The notes beneath the pieces were generated by a model, which saw only the letters and a program-made list of their open reading frames with translations, made no database searches and was not told where the DNA came from. A DNA stretch of 64,000 bases from Anagrus nilaparvatae (Eukaryota; Arthropoda; Insecta; Hymenoptera; Mymaridae): positions 60,666,501 through 60,730,500 of the forward strand of contig JAKSXM010000007.1 in the NCBI GenBank assembly GCA_022575985.1, in the 5' to 3' direction. How positions within the stretch are numbered: the stretch's first letter is position 1; the number at the start of each line of letters is the position of its first letter. The position numbers and the translations under genes are program-made. Shown here piece by piece: positions 24,101 through 36,684 of this stretch.

Positions 24101-25620
24101 TTTTAATCCTAATATTTAGATAAATCTGACTGAATGTGGCTTACATAAACTTATGCAGTTAAACAATGGTAACCTATAATATAAAGAGGGTTCCTGATGT
24201 AAGCCATTAGAGCCATATTCATTAGAGCACTAGACAATTCCACGAAACTTTTGTCTTTAACTATAATATTTTTTTCACGTAGCCAAAAAAAAAATCTGGT
24301 TGCCGCTAACGGAATTCCGGAATGGTTGCAAATGATATAAAATGTTAAAAAATTTTTTTTCAAATCCCACAATGCCACTGTGCTCGCATTTTAAATGAGT
24401 AAAACTTATTTTATAACAATTTTTCTTTCAATTTTTCTTACGTTTCAAAACGTTTTCAATTGTTTAAAAAAAAATAAATAAATGAAAACCAGGCTGCCAA
24501 AACCAAAATTGGTTCCTTTTCAGATGAAAAATTTTGATTTCTTATTTTTTGGCATTTAAGCACGTTTTGAGACCTCATAACATTGTACTTTGTTAAGTTT
24601 TTTTTTTCAGTGAAGGGGTATAGGTTCCATATTTTTGGAATCTGTAAAACCTTTGATAATGAACTTCAATATTTTGGTGATAATTTAAAAATTGATCAAT
24701 TTGAACAAAACATAGTCTTTTATTTTACTACATTGGAGAGAGTGTTTAATTGATAAAGTTTCAAATTAAAAACTCCACACCTAGTTGCAACATGAGTTGC
24801 ACCGAGTTGCAGTGGAGTTTCATTTTCCGCAAAAAAAATCTTTGCAACTTCACTGCAACTCCGTGTAGAGTTTTCATTTGAGAGTTGACTAAAACCTTCC
24901 AAGAAAAAAAAGTAGTTCAAACATTCTTTTTTTGTTACAAAACAACATAAGGGACAAAAAAATTTTGAAAATAACTTAAAAGTGAACATTTTTTATTACA
25001 GTTAAAATAAAATAGGCCAATCTCGTAAATAACAACAGAACAAAAAATTTAAAGGACAATATTCTCTATATTATGAAAAATCCGTGTATTTATGTATACT
25101 TGTTCACTAAAAATTAAATAAAGAGTGTTTTTGTAATAAAAGATTTTAAAAAAAAATTTAAAGAATGATTTTATATAATACTGATTTAAAAAAATTTATT
25201 ACCATATAGTATAAAATTTTCATCTCTTCAACATTCCAACAACATTTGGATCCATTGCATATATCAAATAATTTCAATGGTTTACATTATACAGGCACAT
25301 TCCAATAACCAAAATAAAAAAGCCGAGCTTCTTCATATATATAAATAAATAATAAAAAAAAACATTGAGAGAAATTTATACATACGTGTAACCCCTGTGG
25401 AGCACGAGAATAGAACGTTTATGCATCATTTTATATGTATACATAAAAAAATAAAAAAAGATAGAAGTTAATATAATGATCAATTTGATCACACAATAAC
25501 AAAAATTTTTAACATTTCAAAATATAATAATCAAATTTTATTTTATTGCACCAATAAGATTTTTAAAATAGCTTTTGATAATAAATAATTATTATGATTC
25601 TCCCATTAATTGCGTATATG
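24101..25620. other. Intron DNA with fragments of dispersed repeats
   Basis: At 24530-24600 there is a reverse-complement fragment of the repeat seen at 6700-6760. At 24762-24881 there is a short imperfect hairpin: caaattaaaaactccacac pairs with gtgtagagttttcatttg around repeated gttgcaa/ttgcaac words. The minus frame 24720-24989 runs through this hairpin and is not a gene. The rest is AT-rich. Confidence 0.45.
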
Positions 25621-25921
25621 CGGAGAAAAATTTATTGTACCCAAGCCTCAGAATTCAGTAGTTTGAATAGCTACGGTTTCGTCGGTAGCCAAAAACTTTA
25701 TTTCACGCTCAGTGCCTGTAAAAATTGCAGGCCTCTGAGCTCTTACGTTTCGGCTCGAAGTTAGTAGAGATATACGACACTGAGCCTTCGCCAAGTTTAT
25801 AAATTCTGTGTTGTCATATTCATTGATATAGCGCCATGTATGAATGAGGCATTCCTCTTTATGGTATGAGGCTCCAAGCTAATTCAATTTCTGAGGCTTG
25901 GAGCCAATAAATTTTTCTCCG
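25621..25921. mobile_element. MITE of about 300 bases with cggag termini
   Basis: The left end cggagaaaaatttattgtac plus ccaagcctcagaattc is inverted at the right end as gaggcttggagccaataaa and tttttctccg. The terminal repeat is about 40 bases with small differences. The interior is less AT-rich than the flanks and has no long frame. The target duplication is unclear. Confidence 0.7.
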
Positions 25922-27410
25922 GATAATATTTGGCACATTCTGAAACCCTCCATCCAAAACAAGACCAATTACAACTCTATGAACAAACAGAGGAAGTTAA
26001 AAAATTTATGATTAATATGATTATTATACCTTCTGGAGAGGTGGGTAGAGAGCAAATTTTTATAAGAAATTTTCAAAAAAATATCCTCTGAATTGTTAAA
26101 AGTTATGAAAAATAGATTTAAAAAAAAAAAAATCTTAAAAAACTCCACCTCCCTTCGTAAAATAATCAAAAAAGTTTTTTTCAAAAACAAAATTCAATTG
26201 GTAAAATATTTTTCCGGATAAAAATGGAACAGGTCCCGAGGAACAGTTTTTGGAAAAACGTTAAATTCAACTTCTTAGGATGAAAATATTTCTTATGTTA
26301 AAAAATTATAAATAAAACAATGTTAGATACTTATTTACTTACGATATTGACTGTCTAAATGAGCTTACAACGAGTACAGAAATTATGTTTTAATTTTGAC
26401 TTGTTAGAGTTTTAACTCTCAAGCGGGAAAAACTGTATTACGAATAAAGAAGATTTAAAGCTTTTCCGGGCATACAAGTAATTATCATCACGCAAGTATT
26501 ACTCCTCCATACCGCATTCTTCACATGTCCAGTACTCAGCAATTGTTTTGAAATTACTTGGATTGTCAATAACAAAGTAATTAGAAGTAATTTACCAAAA
26601 AATATGAAAAATAAAGTACCGAACAATACTTAAAAAATTTTAAGACATTTTTCCCATCAATTAGTTAATTAAAATTTAAAAAAAAATAATTTTTTAAAGA
26701 ATTTTCTTAATAAAGCGACTGCTAAAACCTCACTACTTTCATCCCCAATAACAAAAAAAAATTCTTTAAATTGACAGCCAGACATATGTCGCATAATAAC
26801 GCCAATGCAATTATAAAACATCGTATGCATAAATTTTCTAAAATCTTATCAATTAAAATGAAATTTGAAAAAATAATCTATTAATAAAATAAAAACAATT
26901 AATTAAAAAGTCAAGTTGAATTACATAAATGGATGAAAGCTTTACATAAACTCGTGTAATGTATTAATGAATTAAAATATAAAGATAACGCGTGCATAAA
27001 GACATGAAAGAGAAGTAAAGTAACCTTTATATCAGTACACAGTGATGTCATCATATCTTTAGACACAATAATATATAAAATGATGAGACTTTTTTTTTTT
27101 ATTATTATTGTTATAATTATTCTGTAGATCTTTAAAAAGCTCTCGTTGACATAACGTAACAATGCATTCCAAACAATATATATATTTTCTTGTCGTCTAC
27201 AAAAATTGTAACAGATAAAAATGCAAATATATATATTAGACTGGATGTTATTTTAATAGTATTTTGTGAAAGTTTATTATGTTGCGAAAATATAATAGAT
27301 ATCCTCCGTTTATGGCAAAGGGCCTTCTAGGCCTAGAAATGTAGGGTCGCATATTTGAAATATCGTTACAGCTTTGTTTCTTAAACAATCAACTTTCGGT
27401 TAGTGAACTA
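25922..27410. other. Intron DNA without recognised features
   Basis: AT-rich. The minus frames at 25969-26190, 26438-26626 and 26911-27162 have no domain, splice or start support. Confidence 0.5.
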
Positions 27411-27795
27411 GGTAGAAGGGGTGGTTTTCGCCACCATTAAGAAAATTTGAAATTAAACTATGGATATTTTAAAATATTATGCAAATACATGGCTAAAAAG
27501 TGTTTAAATGTTTTTGAGAAAGATAATTATTAATTAAAATTCCGACCCTGGTAATTTCCAAAACTTATTTTTTGTAAAACCTAACCTTTAGGTCCAAAAC
27601 CCTGAAAAACCGGGGTTCTCGCCACCAAGCATATTAGCGAAATGGGTCAATATTCTTGTGGCTAGATGCAATGAGTCATTAAAAAATAGATTTTTTAGAC
27701 TTTTAAGGTAATTAGCACCACATTTTAAAAGGTTAAAGTTCAAATAACGAGGGTGGCGAAAACTGTATACACTGGCGAAAACCCCCTTCTCTACC
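27411..27795. mobile_element. MITE with ggtagaagggg termini
   Basis: The left end ggtagaaggggtggttttcg is inverted at the right as ggcgaaaacccccttctctacc (one small difference). The 385-base body contains a second internal copy of the gtggcgaaaac word. Both sides are flanked by cta, which could be a 3-base duplication as made by PIF/Harbinger elements, or chance. The minus frame 27588-27848 lies in it and is not a gene. Confidence 0.65.
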
Positions 27796-29694
27796 CTACA
27801 ATTTTTTATTTCTCTTAGCGTTACATTCAATAAACCAAATAATAACAATTTTTATGTTAATTTCAAAATTTTTTATGATAATAGGCTTAAAAATTTTATA
27901 CAAGCCCGGATCTCCAAAAGATTTTACTCGTCTCATTTCCTTGAGACATTTTCGAAGTGAGGTAATAAAAAATATTAATAAAAATGAATTTTTGGAACTT
28001 GTAGGAAATTTTTAATATCTAATAAGCCTATTTCAACCAAAAAATTTCATTATTGCAAAAATTTAAAAATTGCTCATTTTGAACCAAAACTAGGCATTAG
28101 GTTTATTGAATGTAACGTTAAGAAAAATACTGAGGGTTGAAAAGTGACACTTATACAAAATATATAAGACCAATTGAAAGTTGACAGATCAAATATCAAA
28201 ACTACAACAATATTTTTGAAATAGCCTAAAAGACCTTAACTTATAACATAAAGCCCTGAAAAAAATTTATAAAAATAATGTCAAGCCTAATATATATATT
28301 AATTATAAAACTAATAGTTTCATAAACATCCTACATACTTTTCAATCTTTTTTGTTTTATATAGATGAATTTTTTTCTAAAACTCAGACATTATTATATA
28401 AACGTTTGAAACTCAAATGTTTATTTATGCATAGTCTAGAACTGCATCTCTATACTATATCATTTATATACTTTAAAATATATATAAAAAATAATTATAA
28501 ACTTTGTACTTTATAATATACTTTAAATGGGTTTTAGAAAACAATAATAAATTATATGTAGTTTAATAATTTTGCAAATTTAGTTCAGACACAATTTACC
28601 GACGAAACTGATAACAAGTTATTTCATTTTGTTGCATAAAATTTTATAAATAAGTAAATACAAATAAAAATATTTAGCCCCTATTTTCTGTTAATAAATT
28701 ATGAAAATTTCAACATCAAAAAAATTTTATAATTCTGTTTCTCTAACATTATATGGTATTAAATTAAGAGAACATTTACTTCTATAAATCTTATGAAATT
28801 TATTCATTAAGATACATAAGTTTATCAATAATTTGCATGATAAAATTTGTCAATGTAAAATGTTTGTTATTTTTATAAAATAATAAACAGTGTTTTCTTA
28901 AATAACAGATAAAATATGCAAAATAGCGCGTGATGTGACAAAGTTTCAATATCAATTTTATATTACGAAACATTAAAAACTTTCAAAGGAAACGTTATAT
29001 TTGATAAAAATAAGAGCATAAATAAATATACAATTATAATAGGTATTATGTTTTGAATTTTTATAATAATTTTTTAAAATTTTTTTAGCTTTTAAAATGC
29101 AATAATTGTAAGTGAAAATAATTATGCTAATTGATATCATGCAAACATTATTTTTTTATAAAAGCTAAAAAATTAATTTATTTTTGTATTTGTATTTGTA
29201 TTGTTTAACTTATATATTTACCTTGAATATTTACCAATATATTTTTATTATTGATCATTTTAATAGTGTTTTTTTATTAACTAATTACTTCAATTAGGTT
29301 TTCGAAAATTGTATTAACAAACAGTACTGACTTAAAATTAAAATCAATTTTTATTTTAACAAATTTTACAATTGAATCGTCCCGTAATCTTACAAATAGT
29401 TAAATTTATATAAACTTTATTAGCTACTATTATTGTTTAGAACTTTTCAAATATACTATTTGAAATTAGTGATTCAAAACACAACTAACTAAGCTAATAA
29501 GAAATTTTCATAAAAAAGCAATTAAGGTTATTTATATGGGAAATGCTCATAGGGAGGAGTACTCGATAAAATATCAAATTCAGGAGTGAATGTAAAGAAT
29601 TAGTTCTTAGAGGGGAAGGGGGTTAAATTGACTTTGAAAATTTTAAATATAGGAACTTATTTAAATTTCGCCTCAAGTACTTGTAATAATTTTT
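27796..29694. other. Intron DNA downstream of the receptor gene
   Basis: AT-rich, no gene recognised. The words aggcttaaaaattttatac (27888) and aaatttataaaaataatgtc followed by aagcct (28267-28287) form a loose inverted pair, possibly an old element. I see no clear polyadenylation signal for the receptor in its last 200 bases. Confidence 0.4.
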
Positions 29695-30690
29695 TTAATA
29701 AATATATTTCTTTTTCTTGAATATTTTATGAATATTTGTTGTTTTTTTTCTGTAATTTTTTTTATAAAATTTATGTATTTCAATTATTTTACTAGAATTC
29801 TCCTGTAGATGATTATGGTATTTCTTTTTCCTGAAATTAAAATACAAAATTTCAATTAAAAACATAATTGCTGCAATCCCATAACCAATAAATAACATTA
29901 TAAATACTGGTAAAAGTTCAAAAAATTTTAAAGTTTTCAAAGGATCTATTTCATTATCTAAAATTTCTTTTTCAACGAATTTCTCAACAATATTTAAAAT
30001 CAATCCAGTATCGAATAATCTTGTTATAAATTTATTTATTGATTTAATACGTGGTAACCCTCTTATTATAGCAAAAGAATTTAATACGAATAAAACACTT
30101 TCACGTAATTCATATATTGCTTCATTTAAATTATAATTTAAACTTGAAAAAGTTTTTGGTGCCATAATAGCCATATTTGTAATTTTTTTACTTTTTAAAT
30201 CTTTGATATTTTTTAAAAATAATTCGTGATCAATGTAAATAATTTTTTTTTTAATAATATTATCGATTTTGCTGTAGTTCGTGTCTGAATCAGTAGAGTT
30301 GTATATGCTCGCTCTAAATTTTGAAGTTGTAAGTATCAAATCCGATTTACTTAATTCTTCTAGGGTCTGTAGTTTATAAGTTGAGCCAGTAACTAAACTT
30401 GTGTATAAAGAGACTGTATAAGTTTGAGATAGAAGATATCCAACTGAAGCCCAAGTAATAAAAAAAATTCTACGAGATAATCTTGTTGGTTGATGAGGTA
30501 CAGAATATCCTAAATATATACCAAACAATCCTAAAATACCTTCTTCATAAATATTGAAAACTACAATTGCTATTGAAGATGCAGACAATGCAACTAAAAG
30601 TGAATACCATACTTCATTATCTAATGGTGATAATAAACTTGTTAAAGAAATTTTTGAAGATTTTGGTAATAACCAAATAACTGGAGTTAT
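29695..30690 (-). CDS. Ionotropic receptor (IR family), exon 2: channel pore and S2 ligand lobe
   Basis: This exon supplies the last 331 residues of the receptor and starts right after the acceptor (minus strand ttattttaaaatag, with ag at 30692-30691). It opens ITPVIWLLPKSSKISLTSLL, then M1 (VWYSLLVALSASSIAIVVFNIY, about residues 349-370 of the 653-residue protein). The pore-loop region (GLFGIYLGYSVPHQPTR) follows, then M2, running into SQTYTVSLYTSLV, the place of the SYTANLAA-type gate motif of glutamate receptors. The S2 lobe continues to about residue 575. M3 (FFELLPVFIMLFIGYGIAAIMFLIEILYF, about 580-607) precedes a basic, Lys-rich cytoplasmic tail. IR subunits are ligand-gated cation channels of chemosensory neurons. 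The gate and S2 sequences are divergent, so the ligand and subtype cannot be read. Confidence 0.85.
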   Translation of the reverse strand: MTPVIWLLPKSSKISLTSLLSPLDNEVWYSLLVALSASSIAIVVFNIYEEGILGLFGIYLGYSVPHQPTRLSRRIFFITWASVGYLLSQTYTVSLYTSLVTGSTYKLQTLEELSKSDLILTTSKFRASIYNSTDSDTNYSKIDNIIKKKIIYIDHELFLKNIKDLKSKKITNMAIMAPKTFSSLNYNLNEAIYELRESVLFVLNSFAIIRGLPRIKSINKFITRLFDTGLILNIVEKFVEKEILDNEIDPLKTLKFFELLPVFIMLFIGYGIAAIMFLIEILYFNFRKKKYHNHLQENSSKIIEIHKFYKKNYRKKTTNIHKIFKKKKYIY

Positions 30691-30756
30691 CTATTTTAAA
30701 ATAAACATTTTTTTATTTCTTAAAATAAAAATTAACCAATAAAAATATTTACTTAC
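30691..30756 (-). other. 66-base intron of the ionotropic receptor gene
   Basis: On the minus strand it starts gtaagt and ends ttttaaaatag, in phase 0. Removing it joins HVDYTKSSD to ITPVIWLLP, which restores the usual IR order of S1 lobe, linker and M1. Reading through it gives a stop. Confidence 0.85.
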
Positions 30757-31722
30757 ATCACTAGATTTCGTATAATCAACATGTTCATATGGACCTTTAT
30801 AAAAACCACACAAAACGAATTGATAATTATTTTTCAATGCTGACGATACCAAATCAATGACGGCTACTTGATTATTTGGTATAATCCTGTTGTACTCAAC
30901 TTGGAAATTAAAATTTTTAGGTATTTCATTAAAAATTGATACTGCACTTCCAGTGACATTATTATCATCCAATAAAATTGTGTATGGGGCACTTGTTAAA
31001 AATCCTGTTTTCATGATGCAATTGTTGAAATCTAGTTCACGAGATATTTTAAAATACAAATCATTATAATAATGACTTTGGGAAACGCAAGATGAACCTA
31101 TTATTTCAGGGTCAGAAGGAGTGGCATATTCATTTTCCCTGAAATTCATTGATTTAGAAAACCAGAATTCATCGTTTATTCGTCCAGTTATTGCCACATT
31201 ATGTATTTTTCTTTTCCATAATAGCTGTACCAAATATGAAGCATCCTCTAAAAAACTTTCAAGACTGTTATAAGGCTTCGAGATAATAGCGATATAAAAT
31301 AAACAATTTTTTGAACAAAGATATAATAATTCTGGTGTTTTATAGCATTCTAAATCAGCTGGCTTATCAATTAATATAACTGCGTATGAACTTGTTGAAT
31401 ACAAAGCTTTAGAATCAATACTTCCGGATATAGAATAAATTCCAAAGTCATTTTCCAACAAATTTTTTTGGATGAAAACTGTTTCAGCTGATAAATAACC
31501 TCTTGAATTTTTTATTGTCAATAATGTAATTCTTCGATCTTTCAACAATGAATTATTCAAAAACTTTAGTAAACAAAACACGCCATTTGTAAAATTGTTG
31601 TTATGGATACTTTTGCCTTTTAAGAAGATGTCAATCATTCGTTTGTTGCTTATGCTACTAATATCAGATAAGATTGTATTTATGGATATTGTTATGATTA
31701 AATATAATTTTAACAACATCAT
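30757..31722 (-). CDS. Ionotropic receptor (IR family), exon 1: signal peptide, amino-terminal region, S1 lobe
   Basis: The exon codes 322 residues, ending at the donor gat|gtaagt. The open frame extends upstream to an ATG at 31842. I prefer the Met at 31722 (or the next Met) because it is directly followed by a hydrophobic signal sequence (LLKLYLIITISINTILS). The 40 residues before it would bury that signal. The amino-terminal part (about residues 20-230) is short and divergent, as in most insect IRs. The S1 lobe begins near CIMKTGFLTSAPYTILLDDN (about 235) and includes FQFEY-like FNFQVEYN and LVSSALKNNYQFVLCGFYKG. With exon 2 the protein is 653 residues, a normal IR length, so the gene looks complete and intact. 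It lies on the opposite strand within the 39-kb ligand intron. Confidence 0.8.
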
Positions 31723-31842
31723 GAAGAACGTTTTTGCATTAAAAAAAAAATTTAAACTGCATTCAGTCGACGTTAGTTTTAGACTAATTTTGTTTATAAA
31801 ATTATTCATAATATTGTATGTTTTATACATATTATGATACAT

Positions 31843-32229
31843 AAATAAACGTATATAAAATTAATAAATTTGATTATTCTATGAAATTTATAGAAAAAGT
31901 AGAAAAAAGGATACATACCATCAAACAAATACATAAAAACAATGATATTAAGTAATATTATTATTGATAACAATCAAACTGATTCATATCAAAATAACTA
32001 TGTGTTCAATATCAATAATAATATCTAAAATAGAATACCTAAGGCCAAGGTTCCACATATTCCAGGAAAGGTAAAAAATATGTGGATCTATCCAAGCTTA
32101 TACATGGTTAGAAACATTTAAAACCCATTTAATGAAATATCTCTTGTGTATACAAAAAATCTAAATATCTGTCCTTCAATCGGTTTAAATTTCTCACATG
32201 CTACTAATTGTTGTTGTTATTAATAACTC
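31843..32229. other. Upstream flank of the receptor gene
   Basis: Would hold the receptor promoter. No TATA/initiator pair stands out in this AT-rich stretch, and I see no other feature. Confidence 0.4.
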
Positions 32230-33050
32230 TTATTTATGGCCATCTTCGCCACATTTGAGACACGCCTTATTTCTGTCTAGGCCTTTGCAAACATATTGGC
32301 TATGGCCATAGCCCAGACATTTGTAGCAGCGCCTTATATCTGCACGGAGGCGCACTCTAATCGATGCCCAGCCAATCTGGATTTTGCCCTTTTTAGCCAG
32401 GCGTAGAGCGTCCGCTTCCAGGAGGTTAACAACGGCCATATGGCTGGTTGTCCTTTTCGTTTTAAAAATGTTGACCTCAAGTAGGCACCATTTTCCATGC
32501 CAATAGCCTTATCAACGGCCTCCTGTATCTCCTGCTCCTTCGTGACCTGCCCCATCTAAGTCTCGAACTTCAAGCTTGAGCATTGGGATCAGATCACGAA
32601 CATTCGATCCAGGGCTCGTTACCAACTTCATTGCATCTATCAGCTTTTGGCGGTCCTGGATTGCCTCCAGTTCGATCAGGACACTAACATTTTGAGCTTT
32701 CCTGATGCGATGGATCTTCGTGCCAGATTCTTTAAGGTTAACGTTCCTCTTTAAATCAAGGAGCGTTTCCTCATAGGTTTTACCCGCCGCTGGAGTAATC
32801 TGGAATGCTTCCTTTCTTCTCCTATATCTTCGCCTTCCCAGGTTGGAGGGAGCTTTTCCTCTTTCAGCAGGTTCTATTGTCTTCCTAGCCCTGGGTTTCT
32901 TCTTTTTTTTACCCTTTACCTGCCAATTTTCCTCCTTGCCCGATGGCTTCTGAGAATGCACCTAATTTTGTAGCTCCTTTCCATCAGTTACTTTGCATGT
33001 CTTCATTCGCTGATCAGATGTTTCAGGTGTACTCTTTCTTGGTTGAAGCT
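32230..33050 (-). pseudogene. Non-LTR retrotransposon ORF1 (Gag-like) fragment, frameshifted
   Basis: Read on the minus strand, the fragment starts near 33050 (STPETSDQRMK, then a stop before VHSQKPSGKEE). It runs through a Lys/Arg-rich region (KKKKKPRARK, RRRYRRRKEAF) and a conserved-looking stretch (TYEETLLDLKRNVNLKESG, NVSVLIELEAIQDRQKLIDA). After frame changes near 32555 and 32440 it reaches two CCHC zinc knuckles: CYKCLGYGHSQYVC (C-x2-C-x4-H-x4-C) and CLKCGEDGHK, where it stops. Basic region plus paired knuckles is the layout of ORF1 in R1/Jockey-type non-LTR elements. The reverse transcriptase half is absent here. Its base composition is clearly richer in G+C than the flanks, as expected for an inserted element. 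It is dead. Confidence 0.8.
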
Positions 33051-33059
33051 TAAGCTTAT

Positions 33060-33493
33060 AATTTTTCTGATTATTATTTAAAAAAAATGTATTATGTAAT
33101 AAGTTTTAAGAATGGTGTCCAAAACCCCATCAATTACATGTCCAAATTCCTGTACTTAGTGTCCAAAACCCTGGTATTCTAGGTTTTCTCTACTAGAGCT
33201 CTATTTAAAATTAAAATATTGATCATATATGGCAAATAACCATTTATTTCTCAAGAATTATGTTCATTATTGCTATTTAAAGAGTTATTACGTTTATTTT
33301 TTTATTTATTTTTATTCGTTAGTAAAGTCACGAATTTCCTTAAAGTGTTCAAAACCCCATCCTTGACCCTACATGTATGAAAGAATCTGTTAAAGTGACC
33401 GCATAAATCTTTAAAATTATTATTCATTTATTTTTATTCGAAGAAAAATTTATATATGCTTTTTTCTTTATCAATTTCTTTATAATTACTTTA
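33060..33493. other. Intron DNA with short repeated words
   Basis: The word gtgtccaaaacccc or a near form occurs at about 33114, 33160 and 33343, hinting at a small diverged repeat. No gene. Confidence 0.35.
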
Positions 33494-33959
33494 CTCCAGT
33501 CAGTATACGGGGGGTCGGTATTATTTCCGTCCGTCACCAAATTCAATCTATTATAGGATTTTTGGGTCGCTAATCAAGAATTTCGGGGAGTTTTCTATGA
33601 AAAATTAAGACTTCGCTCCTAAATTAGCAAAGATTATTCCTAAATGGGTGTTTTTGCTGTTTCCGCGCCTTCAGTATTCAAATTTGGCTCATATGGGTTT
33701 TTTGGGTCGCTGAACAAGAATTTCGGGGTATTCTCATTAAAAATTAATTTCTCACCCTTAAATTAGTAAAAACTACCTCTGAAAGGAGTATATTTTGATG
33801 TGTTTCACGTTTTTACAAATTTTGCAAATTTAAGGATGTTCCCCCAATTTCTCATAAAAAAGACCCCAAAATTCGCGATCAGCGACCCAAAAAACCTTTA
33901 GTAGATCAAATCTAGTGGTGGACGAAAAGAATGCCGATGAAACCGTAAATTGACTGAAG
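33494..33959. mobile_element. Family A palindromic element, copy 3, both termini present
   Basis: Starts ctccagtcagtatacggg and ends ccgtaaattgactgaag, flanked by TA on both sides (33492-33493 and 33960-33961). Internal units ttttgggtcgctaatcaag, ttttgggtcgctgaacaag and the inverted gatcagcgacccaaaaaacc are shared with the other family-A copies. At 466 bases it is shorter than copy 4 (59531-60097). A TA duplication fits Tc1/mariner-type ancestry. Confidence 0.7.
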
Positions 33960-33961
33960 TA

Positions 33962-36144
33962 CTTGTGTTATAAATATGTATATATTTTTTTATTCTATAT
34001 AGATTTAAATCAATGAGTTGCAATGGAATTAGAGTTTCACAGAATTCGGAAAGTCGCAGAGAGGTTCAAATGCTTAGTTCAAATGCTTAGTATTGAAACT
34101 TATACCAAATAGAGTTTTGAGATTACTGAGTGTTTAGCCAATTAAATCAATCGGAATCAAATGAATGTATTTTTGAAAACTGTATAAGACATGTAATAGT
34201 AACGTATCCAGAAAATTCTTTCAGAGGAAGTGGGTAAATTCTAGGGGGGGGCAGAACTGAATAATAAATTTGTTAATTAACAATTTAAAGATTCTTTTTT
34301 ATTTAAAATTATCTAAAAGTAATATTTGTTTAGGCAAAATATATTGCTATTTTTACTAACAATTTTATAAATGATTAACTGATAAACGAAGTAAGTATGA
34401 ATATAATTATTGTCTGATGAGGTTAGCAGTATTTCAACCGAAACGTTAAAAATTAAATATCTTAAATTAATTGTAACTTTTGATTCGAATAGTCAATAAA
34501 TTTTAGATACACAAAAAATCTAAATTTTCAACAACTAACTTGACATGAAATGCCCCATATATCCTTAAATAAATATTTAAAATAATAATGCAACAAATAA
34601 TTTTTCTTGTTTATAATATAATATATACTTTTTAATTGTGTTAGAGTAAGATATTTAAAATGAATATACAATGAAAATCTGGTTGGACAAGGCAAATGAT
34701 GTGGTATTACAATTTAATCAAGCGATTAAGACATCGTGGGGTCCCACTTAAGAAAGGATGACTTGGTTATAAATATATATGTTATGAATATACTTATTAT
34801 TATACACGTTAAATTCCAATCGGCTCTTCTTGTGAAAGCTGAAACCTTGCTTAACAAAAAACAAAAAGGTTTCTTTTCTTATTTTTACAACTTCACTCAT
34901 TATTTGGCCAAAAAATTTTTTATACTTTTAAATTTTAGTGGTTTTCGGGTTGCTTTCATATCAGGTAATTGTGTCATATTTATTAAATTTGATGGATAAC
35001 TAAATAATATGACTTATATATTATGTTGTTGCAAAATACATATTTTGTTTTGCTTTTTTTTTGCTTCAAAGTTTTAAAAAAACAAGTAAACAAAATTTTT
35101 ATGCACATCTTAACACATAAATATTTACTTATTTACGCACAATAACTTTTTTTTGTATACTTTTTTATTTTATATAAAAATTTGTGTACTAAAAAATTTT
35201 ATTATTCTATATGGGTTAGCCTGACAGTTAAGTAAAAAAATTTTGCAAAATTAGAGCTCATTTGGTTGCTTCTAAATATTTGGTGACGATAATACTAATT
35301 TACTTTAAAAAAAGACCCACATAAAAAGAATAATAAAAACAAAATTTATTTTATTTAGAGATCATCGACATAGTAAAAAATTTAAAATTAATTTAACCTT
35401 GTAAAAAATTCTAGGACATAATTTTTTTTAATTTTCAGGAAGCTATTCTTCTCGCGAATGAATTTAAGAGAAAATAATTATAAAATCTATGAACGTATAA
35501 AAACACAGTAGAAACAGTTGTAATTTATCGAAAATTATTCATTTGTAATCGAAGAAGTGCCGGTTTTCATATATTATATTTTATATAGAAATTTAGAAGG
35601 TCAAAGATACTTTTTTTATATAATTTACTAAATTTATTCATTCAATTTTATAATTTATACACACTTAATTTATAATCATTATTTTTATACATAATAAATG
35701 AACATAAATTAAATATTAAAAAAGTATCAAAATATGTATAGGTAAATTTTTATATTTTTAAATTTTGCTTAATTTATTTTTAAAAATTTAGATTTTTTGG
35801 TACATTTCTTGTCTCATCAATTTAAAGAAATTTTGGTTGTTCTTTTTAGCCTGTCACAAATATTGTATTGTTAAAAATTTCATTCAGAAGTTTATATTAT
35901 TTGCCATACTACTTTGAGAGACATCTTGAGATTTCTGCATACAGCATCTTTTTGTATGTTAACTTACTTGCATTCTGAGTAGATTTTCGGTCATGGATAA
36001 AAGAATAAAATTTCTATAAGTTAATAAGAAGTTATAAAGTTGTAAAGTTTTAATAAGATGTGGTAAAGTTGGTAAAATGATTTTTACGAGTGAAAGATGT
36101 TTAAATAAGTTAAGAATAAAATTTCTTTTTTTTTATTTTTTTAT
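33962..36144. other. Intron DNA without recognised features
   Basis: AT-rich. The 87-codon plus frame at 34736-34999 has no domain. A G-run lies near 34243. Words near 34015-34060 (gagttgcaatggaattagag) faintly recall the hairpin at 24762-24881. Confidence 0.4.
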
Positions 36145-36640
36145 TCTTTAAAAAGACAATTATGAGAAAAATTTATAAACTCTTAATTTATTCTTTTTAG
36201 CTCAAAATCATTGGTTACTCCTGTAAAGAACCAGAGAACAATATTTAAGACTATAAATTTTCTCGCAAGTGAAATGATTTCGCTAGGATATATAACAACA
36301 TCACGATTCACGATAATCAAATTTGATATTCGTTTATATTTTCATCTATAATAAATAATTCGCTATTGAATTATAATTATTATGTTGCTTATGTTTCTAG
36401 ATTTCAATTATTTGAAAAATTCATCTGTTATATTTTCATTATTATGTTGCTTATGTGAAAGAATATTTTTTAAATTTAATGCGGAGGAATTTATCGCATG
36501 TGAATAATACTGGACTCATTTTCCAGAATTACTTTGGTCATGGCAAAAGATAAACTATAGTAGTGAAAAATAATTTAGTTTTCTTATTCTAAAATATTCC
36601 TTATAAAATACATCAAAAAATTGGTTTCTTTTTTCGCATG
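36145..36640 (-). repeat. Dispersed repeat, copy 2 (inverted relative to 14510-14945)
   Basis: Matches 14510-14945 in reverse complement (see that entry). Its right edge runs to the border of the giant palindrome that starts at 36685. The minus frame at 36555-36782 crosses from this repeat into the palindrome and is not a gene. Confidence 0.6.
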
Positions 36641-36684
36641 TAATTTTTCCTCCGTTGGACGTCGTACCAAATTTTTTTATTTGG

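Noticed and set aside
31723..31842. Upstream ATG at 31842 as receptor start
   Set aside because: It would place 40 polar residues before the signal peptide; the Met at 31722 gives a normal start, although the longer form is not excluded.
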